Virus record (IMG/VR): IMGVR_UViG_3300032722_000030
Span: 1 to 51,512 of that record
Strand: one strand, 5' to 3'
Source of the DNA: a virus
Length of the DNA stretch: 51,512 nucleotides
Within the stretch, counting starts at the first letter, position 1, and every line of letters starts with the position of its first letter. The position numbers and the translations under genes are program-made. The notes under the pieces are model-generated. The model did not search any database. It had not been told where the DNA came from and was given only the letters and a program-made list of their open reading frames with translations. Positions 27,101-33,442 of the stretch are shown here, piece by piece.

Positions 27101-28794
27101 ACAATGACGTCTCACCAGAGTATGGCGTTGTCAATGCCTTCCCAATCCCGGTAAATGAGATCGAGCGAGAAGAGAACTACGATCGCGACGATCCGTTCGC
27201 TGTCCGTTACCGGTGGGTCACTCTCGGTAATAGGACGCTGGAGAACTGGGAAGTCACCCACTTTCGCCTGTTGGGCAACGACATGTTCTTGCCTTACGGG
27301 TCTTCTATCATCGAGCCCGCAAGGCGCATCTGGCGCCAGCTGATCCTGATCGAGGACGCGATGCTTGTTTACCGCGTTGTTAGGGCACCGGAACGCCGCG
27401 TCTTCTACATTGATGTTGCAAACGTGCCGCCTTCAGAAGTACCGCAGTACATCGAACAGCAACGTCAGCAACTTCACACAGCTCCCGTCATCGATAGGCA
27501 GACCGGCCGAGTTGACGTACGCTACAATCCAATGTCGGTTGAGGAAGACTACTACATCGCAGTCCGCGGTGGTGAGAGTGGCACGAAGATCGATACCCTC
27601 AAGGGAGGCGAGAACACTGCATCTGTTGAGGACGTTGCGTACATTCAGAAGAAGCTCTTCGCTGCACTAAAGATTCCTCGTGCATATCTGGGCTATGATG
27701 AGATGCTCAGCAGCAAGGCAACGCTTGCACAGGAGGACATTCGTTTCAGCAGGACGATCAACGTCATTCAGAAGACGATGATGGCTGAGCTCAACAAGAT
27801 GGCGATCATCCATCTGTTTGCACACGGTTATGACAATGAGGACTTGCAGAACTTCACGCTGCGCCTCAGCAATCCTTCAACTGTCGCACAACAGCAGAAG
27901 CTCGAGCTCTGGCGCGCAAAGTTCGAGATTGCAGGCACATCACCAGAAGGGCTTGTCGATAAGCAGTTCATTCGCAAGGAGATCATGGGCCTCAATGAGG
28001 AACAGATCAAAGAGATTGACGATCGACGAATGGCGGAGAAGAAGGTCGACGCAGCGATTGAGGCTGTCGGCGGCGAAGCTGCCGGTGGCGCAGCGGGTGG
28101 TGGTGAAGATCTCTTTGGTGGCGGAGGAGGCGAAGAGCTCGGTGGTGGAGAGGCAGGAGGAGAAGCGCCTCCACCCGAAGAAAATGCCGGCGAGGAGCCT
28201 GAAGAGAAGGACGATGGTCTTCAGCTCATCACAGGCGGTGATGATGCCGCTGACGATGAATCTTTTTCTCTGAAGCTTGGCGAGATTGATGCCGATGAGA
28301 AACCTGTGAAGCCACAATCGCAGCTCGATCGTTACCTTTACAATAACGGCCGCCGCCGCACGCATGGTGCTAGCAAGACTCACATGCCTGACTTCAACAA
28401 GATGACTAAGCTCACCGCGAAGGATGGACACTCAACCGAGGATCCGTATGACGGTGATTGGTTCAGATCAGTTGTGAGCGATCCTCTCGGTGAAGGCACG
28501 CGCCACACCTGGCGCTCTCCAAACATGAAGCTTCCTCCTGACATTGTTTCAGCAATCAGGCACATGACTGAGGCATGGGGACGTGCCCGAGAGAAGCAAG
28601 AGATCGAACAAGGTACTGTGAATGTGCTGAGCGAAGGTAAGGACGTACAGGAAGAGATCGATCGGTCGGGCTACGACTACTTGAACATCGATCTTTCTGA
28701 AACATCACATGATTCTGACGATCTGCTCACTGAAGGTGGGCTAGATATAGACGAGGACTCGTCATACGACGAGGAAGACGAGGACGACGAATGA
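24145..28794 (+). CDS. Portal protein (gp20-like) precursor with two inteins
   Basis: A 1549-aa precursor; removing the two inteins leaves a 712-aa portal. Extein parts are residues 1-81, 531-589 and 978-1549. They join as QDFQEMEY/TPEIAAALDIYADE and SWARNL/CKYGDFFLYNDV, both typical portal sequence. Further portal signatures are FPIPVNEIEREENYD, LLGNDMFLPYGSSIIEPARR, YRVVRAPERRVFYIDV and SSKATLAQEDIRFSRTI. The portal forms the 12-fold ring at one head vertex through which terminase packs DNA. The C-terminal ~230 residues (Gly/Glu-rich from about 1305, then acidic) exceed T4 gp20 and may be a phage-specific extension. The ATG has GGAGAGG upstream; the stop overlaps the next start. Confidence 0.95.
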   Translation: MAKREPKSLFRRLTRLFRSGPIVKRKIRALDTTIAVADKTKSSGTLLFQKSLSPTYATITSNAYNLSERLMRYQDFQEMEYSVAISTLIATPDGFKTIGELAEACASNPDHTFIVYSYDHNLGRIVPAFGKQARQTCVDHAWKVTFDNGKTITANPEHRLMLRDGSYRRVEDLQPGDAMMPFYRKDLFVGAEEGTKGYSWVYTMDDRFRGWTKEHQLVAEWVAGRQLTEDECVHHINFVKTDNRPENLRIMTKSDHNSYHAAINNGAKWGPENHEWVEEFKKNHAAWMRDNAPTARRDVTFARILETAERVGFSMPAIALALDVTWNLIYERLVAHGFATFDGFVKAYAGGQIFANLPEGRPGLLTRDLSLELLRSNMTSEDTKRSLCIKLGCTVNVLDKFLARRAQTSWSELRSSLGYSDGSVTVSHVKSVRKGGRPRGANGNDLTFQQICDAYEPKLTMPRLAEKLDVNKNTVISRLAQNGFKRFSDFQATYDNCKVVSVEYVGEMPLYDLTVDGYKNFATDSVVSHNTPEIAAALDIYADETCAQDEKGRIIHVYSDNEKIREVLEDLFYNILNVEFQMRSWARNLPVRKDSVIPLLDGRNITIEQLAREHEKGKENWVYSVQDGTHRMVPGKVSWCGLTRKDSELVRVWLDDGTYVDCTPDHEWVMRDGQHKRADQLVHGESLMPLYRQAAMMGGKKGYERVYDPESMQYRYTHRLMVQHRWTKADVGKVVHHVNCNRSDNTPTNLKVMTQVDHIDLHRKMASSYNSSPKHKLDNVQRSAVMKKMWADPAKKQLAKENMAIKFDQRCVDMVVERLAAHGKYVSPKVLGDQLKSDDVFMGHLKAINEGTKRDLTKSFNSHTGFEALLQKAGVGSYLDLVRDRLPAIASTPWFHRAEKKSAKMTGVVPAMRNAHPSVKATYKNHKVDRVERLAETDDAYCMEVLGPNGEHDRHRFGIMCYTGDGQVSKSSIISTNCKYGDFFLYNDVSPEYGVVNAFPIPVNEIEREENYDRDDPFAVRYRWVTLGNRTLENWEVTHFRLLGNDMFLPYGSSIIEPARRIWRQLILIEDAMLVYRVVRAPERRVFYIDVANVPPSEVPQYIEQQRQQLHTAPVIDRQTGRVDVRYNPMSVEEDYYIAVRGGESGTKIDTLKGGENTASVEDVAYIQKKLFAALKIPRAYLGYDEMLSSKATLAQEDIRFSRTINVIQKTMMAELNKMAIIHLFAHGYDNEDLQNFTLRLSNPSTVAQQQKLELWRAKFEIAGTSPEGLVDKQFIRKEIMGLNEEQIKEIDDRRMAEKKVDAAIEAVGGEAAGGAAGGGEDLFGGGGGEELGGGEAGGEAPPPEENAGEEPEEKDDGLQLITGGDDAADDESFSLKLGEIDADEKPVKPQSQLDRYLYNNGRRRTHGASKTHMPDFNKMTKLTAKDGHSTEDPYDGDWFRSVVSDPLGEGTRHTWRSPNMKLPPDIVSAIRHMTEAWGRAREKQEIEQGTVNVLSEGKDVQEEIDRSGYDYLNIDLSETSHDSDDLLTEGGLDIDEDSSYDEEDEDDE
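24388..25734 (+). mobile_element. Intein 1 in portal gene (class 1, HNH endonuclease)
   Basis: A 449-aa in-frame intein, portal residues 82-530. Block A starts with Ser1: SVAISTLIATPDGFKTIGEL. Block B is TANPEHRLMLRDG, block F is MPLYDLTVDG, and block G ends VVSHN with Thr as the +1 extein residue: canonical class 1 chemistry. An HNH homing nuclease lies near residues 232-260 of the precursor (VHHINFVKTDNRPENLRIMT). The nuclease is followed by three helix-turn-helix-like segments, each with a 'LA..L.V..N.I..RL...GF..F..F' pattern, probably for target recognition. The element splices itself out of the protein and can home into intein-less portal genes. Confidence 0.93.
25912..27075 (+). mobile_element. 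Intein 2 in portal gene (class-3-like, Pro1, HNH endonuclease)
   Basis: A 388-aa intein, portal residues 590-977. Block A begins with Pro instead of Cys/Ser: PVRKDSVIPLLDGRNITIEQ. Block B TPDHEW has Trp two residues after the His, and block F has Cys in place of the usual Asp (AYCMEV). These are the W and C of the class 3 'WCT' set. The C-terminus is ISTN followed by Cys+1, with Ser at the G:5 position usually held by Thr and Thr replacing the penultimate His. An HNH nuclease is at about 734-760 (VHHVNCNRSDNTPTNLKVMT). Ends were set by restoring continuous portal sequence (ARNL/CKYGDFF). Confidence 0.88.
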
Positions 28795-29651
28795 GAACCA
28801 AGGGTCACAACAAGCGTAGGAACGCCGGCCTGCTGTACGAATTTCTCGTTCGCACGATCTCGCAGGCACTTGTCGACGGCAACAAGAAGAAGTCAGCGCA
28901 GGCGCTCAAGATCATCAAGCGTCACTTCAAGCAAGGGTCTGAACTCTACAAGGAATATCGTTTGATCAACTCGCTCGTTCGAACGACAGTATCTTCTGAG
29001 ACGGTTGCGGCATCAATCATGCAGGAAGCAAAGGCCGCAGCTCGAGCGTATGACGTCAAAGAACTTGATCGTGAGAAATCATTGTTGATAAGCATCATCA
29101 ATCGCGCAATCAATGATGATGACTTCTACGATCAACAGGTGAACGAATACAGGATCTATGCAACGATCCAGACGCTCCTCAACGACTGGCGTACGCCCAA
29201 CAGTGACCTCGGCCGCATGGCAAAGTATGAGGATCAGTTACTTCAGTGGCTTGTCACCGAAAAGAGTGAGGCGGCAAACACGTTAGTTCCTGAGGATTCT
29301 CCTGGCACTAGCCGCCTTCTAATGAAGGTCATGATGAAGAAGCTCAATGAGAAGTACGCCGGCGCGCTCAACGAAGAACAGCGTCGGCTCATCAGAGCGT
29401 ATGCGTTCGCGACTGCAAATGACGATCAGGAGTCGATCAGGAAGAAGCTCGTTGAGGTCAAGGGTCGTCTACTGGACGAGATCAAGAAATTCGGTTCGAA
29501 CAACCCGAACGATGAATACGTCAACAAGAAGCTTGATGAAGCGCGTGGAAAGATCGAGGGCGAGAAGCTCGAGGTCATCGACGATGACACCGTGACCCGG
29601 TTCATGTTGTACACGAAACTTAGCACAGAACTGACCACGGAGGAAACATGA
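28791..29651 (+). CDS. Conserved-type helical protein between portal and prohead protease
   Basis: A 286-aa, almost wholly alpha-helical, highly charged protein. The start is basic (MRTKGHNKRRNAGLLYEFLV) and the rest has repeated Lys/Glu helices (LLMKVMMKKLNEKYAGALNE, EYVNKKLDEARGKIEGEKLE). Its ATG overlaps the portal stop, and its stop overlaps the protease start. In T4 this slot holds small prohead core proteins (gp67, gp68), so a core or scaffold-accessory role fits, but there is no sequence signature that proves it. Confidence 0.75.
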   Translation: MRTKGHNKRRNAGLLYEFLVRTISQALVDGNKKKSAQALKIIKRHFKQGSELYKEYRLINSLVRTTVSSETVAASIMQEAKAAARAYDVKELDREKSLLISIINRAINDDDFYDQQVNEYRIYATIQTLLNDWRTPNSDLGRMAKYEDQLLQWLVTEKSEAANTLVPEDSPGTSRLLMKVMMKKLNEKYAGALNEEQRRLIRAYAFATANDDQESIRKKLVEVKGRLLDEIKKFGSNNPNDEYVNKKLDEARGKIEGEKLEVIDDDTVTRFMLYTKLSTELTTEET

Positions 29652-30310
29652 CCGATGCATCAAATCTTCGTCGCCTGGAAACATACGACGATTTCGACTA
29701 CAAGGTTACGACGGTCGACGTTCCTGCGGTCATCAAGGAAGTTGATGGCAAGCACGTTGAGGTCATGCCCGCGCGCAAGAAGATTCTCATGAAGGGAATC
29801 CTGCAGAAGGCAGACACCCTGAACCAGAACGGGCGCATCTATCCGTTGAACGTGCTCGAACGCGAGGTCAGGAACTATCAGAAGTTCATAATCGAGAACC
29901 GTGCCGTTGGTGAGCTCGACCACCCCGACTCGTCCGTCGTCAACCTGAAGAACGTGTCACACGTCATCAGGGAGGCGTACATCGAGGACAAGACGGTAAT
30001 CGGTACGATCGAGGTCCTCAGTAAGACACCCTCAGGTCAGATCCTGCAAGGACTAGTCGAGTCAGGTATCAAGCTCGGCATCTCGTCAAGAGGCGTCGGG
30101 TCTACTCGCAAGCAAGGCGAGTATTACCTTGTCCAGGATGACTTCCAGCTCATCTGTTGGGACATGGTTTCTGAACCCTCCACGCCCGGTGCATTCATGA
30201 TCCCGGAAGGTAAGCTCATCGAGACAGACGAGCTGCGTAAGGTTTTCAATCGCACAGACAGGATTGACAGGATCCTGAACGAAATCCTGTCCTATAAGGA
30301 CGTGAGGTGA
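29648..30310 (+). CDS. Prohead core protease (gp21-like)
   Basis: A 220-aa serine protease of the T4 gp21 type. The fold markers are LNQNGRIYPLNVLEREV, then GELDHPDSSVVNLKNVSH with catalytic His92, then IKLGISSRGVGSTR with the nucleophilic Ser (S146 or S147), and the closing DFQLICWDMVSEPSTPGA. After core assembly it cleaves the scaffold, capsid protein and itself at (L/I)xE sites to make room for DNA. GGAGG precedes the ATG, which overlaps the previous stop. Confidence 0.94.
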   Translation: MTDASNLRRLETYDDFDYKVTTVDVPAVIKEVDGKHVEVMPARKKILMKGILQKADTLNQNGRIYPLNVLEREVRNYQKFIIENRAVGELDHPDSSVVNLKNVSHVIREAYIEDKTVIGTIEVLSKTPSGQILQGLVESGIKLGISSRGVGSTRKQGEYYLVQDDFQLICWDMVSEPSTPGAFMIPEGKLIETDELRKVFNRTDRIDRILNEILSYKDVR

Positions 30311-30313
30311 CAC

Positions 30314-30751
30314 ATGCCGTTGGGTAATCCTAAGGGTGGTACTGGCTACGCAGCAGAGTTTCAATCGTCCGCGCTACCGTGGGTGACGTCATCTATCGCT
30401 CCATATGCATCGGGCAGTTATTCACCGCTCGAGATCGATTTTCAGATGGTCACGAGGTTCTTCACGGTCTCAAACACGGGAACGAACGTGTTGAGCTTCG
30501 GGTTCACCTCCAACGGCGTACAACACACAGGAAACAAGTACATCCTGAGCGGAAGCCAGTCTATCACGTGCGAGCTTCGTATCAAGTCGTTGTGGTTTCA
30601 AGGAGAGACAGGCGCTGCGCCTTTCAGCCTTCTTGCAGGACTGACAACTGTGAGCGCAAGGGACATGATGACTTTGACGGGAAGTAGTCCGTCAGTCACG
30701 TTGGGAGATGGCTCAGTCAATCCTGCAGGATCATGGCCAGGTATTGGCTAG
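30314..30751 (+). CDS. Small beta-rich head-region protein (145 aa)
   Basis: A 145-aa Ser/Gly/Thr-rich protein starting 3 nt after the protease stop with GAGGTGA as ribosome-binding site. Strand-like pieces (EIDFQMVTRFFTVSNTGTNV, YILSGSQSITCELRIKSLWF) suggest a beta-sandwich or barrel. Position in the head cassette suggests a capsid decoration, stabilising or head-tail protein; I do not recognise the family. Confidence 0.65.
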   Translation: MPLGNPKGGTGYAAEFQSSALPWVTSSIAPYASGSYSPLEIDFQMVTRFFTVSNTGTNVLSFGFTSNGVQHTGNKYILSGSQSITCELRIKSLWFQGETGAAPFSLLAGLTTVSARDMMTLTGSSPSVTLGDGSVNPAGSWPGIG

Positions 30752-30766
30752 GTTGTATACTAGATC

Positions 30767-31378
30767 ATGTATCTGATCTATTGTCATACTAATCGCATCG
30801 ATGGCATGCGTTATGTAGGTTACACTAAACAAACGATGATGCAACGATGGGCTGGACATGTTTGTGATGCAATCAAACATGGGCATACGAATTGTTTTGC
30901 AATTGCGATTCGTGAGCATGGTCCTGATGCATTTGATCATGATGTAATTTGCGATGGCATCTTTGACGTCAAGGACGCCAAACATCTTGAGCGTCATTTC
31001 ATTGAAATGCTAGGCACGTGTGGTCCATTGGGTTACAATATGACACGATGTGGGAATGGTTCGGGTCCTAAGTCTGTCCGGACTAGACAGCTCATTTCTG
31101 AGAGAACGTGCGAGGCGATGTCAAAGATTGATCCTTCGTGGAAAGATCGTCAACGAGAAGCATTGAAGGATCCTTTAACACGTCAAAAGATTTCTGAGCG
31201 AACAATTGAAGCGATGCATGAACCTGAACGTTATGCTGTATTCAAGGAACAGATGTCGACGCCAGAGAGAAGAAAAATGATCTCTGAGCGAACTCATGCA
31301 GCAATGCATCGACCCGAAGTGAGAGAGAGACAACTAGCTGGGATTGAGGCAAGAAAGCAAAAGAGATCTAATGCTTGA
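30767..31378 (+). CDS. GIY-YIG homing endonuclease, free-standing, second copy
   Basis: A 203-aa nuclease. The GIY-YIG module (residues 1-95) shows YLIYCHTNRIDGMRYVGYTK, R27 in QRWAGH, and GPLGYNMTRCGNG. Residues 105-200 carry at least three copies of an ISERTxEAM-type repeat (QLISERTCEAM, QKISERTIEAM, KMISERTHAAM), which look like NUMOD3 DNA-binding units. It lies between the head gene at 30314 and peptide deformylase, and its last codons overlap the deformylase start. Codons are more AT-rich than in neighbours, which points to recent arrival. TATACT is 5 nt before its ATG. Confidence 0.92.
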   Translation: MYLIYCHTNRIDGMRYVGYTKQTMMQRWAGHVCDAIKHGHTNCFAIAIREHGPDAFDHDVICDGIFDVKDAKHLERHFIEMLGTCGPLGYNMTRCGNGSGPKSVRTRQLISERTCEAMSKIDPSWKDRQREALKDPLTRQKISERTIEAMHEPERYAVFKEQMSTPERRKMISERTHAAMHRPEVRERQLAGIEARKQKRSNA

Positions 31379-31862
31379 TGTTGTCCACTACCCTCATAGA
31401 ACGTTGCTCTCTGTCGCAGAAGTAGTCACAACTTTCGACGAAGAATTACGCGAACTTGTCGATCACATGGTCGAGACAATGTACGCTAGCGACGGTGTTG
31501 GTCTGGCGGCGCCTCAGGTCAATGTCTCGAGGCGGGTCATAGTTTTTGATCCCTCGGGTGGTGAAGAGTCTGGCCTTCTTGCCGTCATGATTAATCCTGA
31601 GGTCACATGGAGGTCAGACCTGGTGAACACGGGCCCGGAGGCATGCCTCTCTGTACCTGGCGTCACGTTGCAGGTCACTCGTAGCAGCGTCGTACAGATT
31701 GAATACGATGATATCATGGGTTCACGACAGTCAGCAACCCTTGATCGAGCTGCTCGCGTTGTGCAGCACGAAATCGATCATCTTGACGGTGTTACGATCC
31801 TTGATCATGTCGGACCAATGGCACGTAGACTTGCGATGAAGGACTTAGGTAGGAAAACATGA
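31371..31862 (+). CDS. def: Peptide deformylase
   Basis: A 163-aa peptide deformylase with all three motifs: GVGLAAPQV (about 42-50), EACLSVPG (about 90-97; Cys metal ligand) and HEIDH (133-137; two His ligands and the catalytic Glu134). It removes the formyl group from new proteins. Deformylases are known in large marine phages, where they are thought to support host protein turnover. The second motif has Ala where bacterial enzymes have Gly (EGCLS). ATG 31371 is chosen over an in-frame upstream ATG at 31344 because it begins directly at the MLDVVHYPHRTL core; its end overlaps the next gene. Confidence 0.95.
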   Translation: MLDVVHYPHRTLLSVAEVVTTFDEELRELVDHMVETMYASDGVGLAAPQVNVSRRVIVFDPSGGEESGLLAVMINPEVTWRSDLVNTGPEACLSVPGVTLQVTRSSVVQIEYDDIMGSRQSATLDRAARVVQHEIDHLDGVTILDHVGPMARRLAMKDLGRKT

Positions 31863-32368
31863 AGATGTCAAAGAATGCCTTGAAAGCAATCATCAAAGAA
31901 TGTTTGATCGAGATCCTGAGCGAGGGACTAGGAGACGTGTCAGCGTTAGCGGCTCGTTCTCCCGCGCCCGGGCGCTTTCCTAACAGTGGCGTTGTTGAGT
32001 CGCGGATCAGGGGAGCGCAGGTGCAAGGTCAGAGGCAGAAGGCAGGATTTGATCCGAGGCTTGACACTCCGATGTCAGGCAACAGAATTCCTTCGGCCGC
32101 TCTGAAGCAGGCTGTCAAGGAAGGCTCGAATGGAAATCCTATCCTTGCGGAGATGTTGGCTGACACAGCGATGACGACGTTGCCCGAGCAATTGTCGCAC
32201 GGTGATCGACCGGGCGCTCCGTCAGAAGGAACAGGCGGTCCCGTGTCACGAAATTCAGCTCCAATTCAGCAAGAGCAGTTCAGCGGTAACCCTGATGAAA
32301 TCTTCGGAGGAGGATCAGGACGATGGGCAGATCTCGCATTCCAAGAACCTACCAAGAAATTGGCGTAA
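31859..32368 (+). CDS. Head-region protein with LKAIIKE N-terminus, disordered tail
   Basis: A 169-aa protein of unknown function. The first ~23 residues (KMSKNALKAIIKECLIEILS) form the same short amphipathic helix seen at 23774 and 32425. The rest is rich in G, P, S and Q and probably disordered, with one helix (ALKQAVKEGSNGNPILAEML). The ATG overlaps the deformylase stop, so translation is coupled. It may bind the core or capsid through the N-terminal helix, but this is inference. Confidence 0.65.
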   Translation: MKMSKNALKAIIKECLIEILSEGLGDVSALAARSPAPGRFPNSGVVESRIRGAQVQGQRQKAGFDPRLDTPMSGNRIPSAALKQAVKEGSNGNPILAEMLADTAMTTLPEQLSHGDRPGAPSEGTGGPVSRNSAPIQQEQFSGNPDEIFGGGSGRWADLAFQEPTKKLA

Positions 32369-32385
32369 TCTCGTAGACGAGGTGC

Positions 32386-32392
32386 TATTTAG
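32386..32392 (+). promoter_or_regulatory. Candidate late box TATTTAG within an inverted repeat
   Basis: TATTTAG lies 33 nt before the ATG at 32425 and overlaps the inverted repeat GTGCTA (32383-32388) / TAGCAC (32397-32402). The repeat could be an RNA hairpin or an operator over the promoter. Both readings are inferred. Confidence 0.35.
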
Positions 32393-32424
32393 ACGTAGCA
32401 CACCACACAGGAGAAGGTACTGCA

Positions 32425-32766
32425 ATGAAGCCAACGAAGCGCCCGGTCAAGTTGACCACACAGATGCTCAAGTCGATCGTCGAAGCTGAAGTCAAGAATG
32501 TTGGCTTCGATCCCGGTGGCGGAAGCGTCGAAGACAGGAAAGACCCGAAGGAATTTGATGCCGATGAGCTCGCCGACTCGCTCGACGATGCTGAGGATCA
32601 TCAGCCGAAGGAGCCCAAGTCAAAGGCGGCCGGTTCCCTTGACGAGCACATGGCCTACATGAAGGCACTCAAGATCGAGGAGAGTCGCCTCACGCGTCGC
32701 CTTCTTCAGGTCAAGAGCGCTCTCAATCGCGGCGTGAAGAAGCTCGTCGTCGCGAAGATCGTTTGA
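32425..32766 (+). CDS. Small charged head-region protein (113 aa)
   Basis: Unrecognised. The N-terminal helix KLTTQMLKSIVEAEVKNVG belongs to the recurring amphipathic type, the middle (EDRKDPKEFDADELADSLDD) is acidic and likely disordered, and the C-terminal half is a helix-rich segment (HMAYMKALKIEESRLTRRLL). A strong GGAGAAGG ribosome-binding site is 8 nt before the ATG. Place among head genes suggests a structural or assembly role. Confidence 0.65.
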   Translation: MKPTKRPVKLTTQMLKSIVEAEVKNVGFDPGGGSVEDRKDPKEFDADELADSLDDAEDHQPKEPKSKAAGSLDEHMAYMKALKIEESRLTRRLLQVKSALNRGVKKLVVAKIV

Positions 32767-32783
32767 GGAACTGAGAGGGAACC

Positions 32784-33401
32784 ATGGGCACTCTAGGAAG
32801 ATACACACAGTACGTTGGCAAGTTGACAGCGGCACATACGTTGCTCGGCAAGCTATTCTCTGGTGGCCCTCTCGCTAAGTTTCAAGCAACTGGCGATGAG
32901 ACGGGCGCACAAGCAGATGCTGGAACACGTGGAACAGCGAAGGTTGATGCATCGGGTGTAGGCGGACTAGTCCCCTCTGCTGGTGTTCAACAGGGCGATC
33001 CTCAGATGTTCCCACATGGCATCGACCTAACGTTCGCAGGAACGACTGCTCCTGCATCGGCTCCCAGCCCGGGCATGGTTCCTGACGTTTCAACTGTCAA
33101 GTGGCAGAATCCAGGCGATCCTGCGAACCCGTACATTCCCGATCCATCATCACCTGGCGTCGGTAACTCAGTCCAGCAGGTCAATCCTGGCATCTCTGTG
33201 TCTGACATTCAGGCACCATTCGTGCCTTCTAGCGATGGCAGTGACACGTCAAGCGGTTTCGGTGCATACGCAGACGACACTGCTGGTTCAAACGTCACGA
33301 ATCCAGTGACAACAGGTCCTCAGATCGGCGCCTCTGCGGCACCGGGCTCTGCACAGAACGTCGGCCAGTCCGGCGCGGGCGTCCCTCCTTACAAGGGGTG
33401 A
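32784..33401 (+). CDS. Low-complexity head-region protein (205 aa)
   Basis: An unrecognised protein with a short folded start (GTLGRYTQYVGKLTAAHTLL) and a long G/P/S/A/T-rich remainder without predicted helices. It has GAGAGGGA ahead of the ATG. Gene order (before the core protein) suggests that it belongs to the head cassette. No function can be assigned; the tail composition is typical of flexible virion linkers. Confidence 0.6.
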   Translation: MGTLGRYTQYVGKLTAAHTLLGKLFSGGPLAKFQATGDETGAQADAGTRGTAKVDASGVGGLVPSAGVQQGDPQMFPHGIDLTFAGTTAPASAPSPGMVPDVSTVKWQNPGDPANPYIPDPSSPGVGNSVQQVNPGISVSDIQAPFVPSSDGSDTSSGFGAYADDTAGSNVTNPVTTGPQIGASAAPGSAQNVGQSGAGVPPYKG

Positions 33402-33410
33402 TTGGGTCGA

Positions 33411-33442
33411 TACTTAGTCTCATGTTCGTGGAGATAGCATGA
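33411..33442 (+). promoter_or_regulatory. TACTTAG box and 6-codon leader ahead of core protein gene
   Basis: TACTTAG (33411-33417) is followed by ATG at 33422, which reads MFVEIA and ends at a TGA (33440-33442) that overlaps the core-protein ATG (33439). The GGAG ribosome-binding site lies inside this mini-ORF. It may be a late promoter with a coupled leader; function is inferred. Confidence 0.35.
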
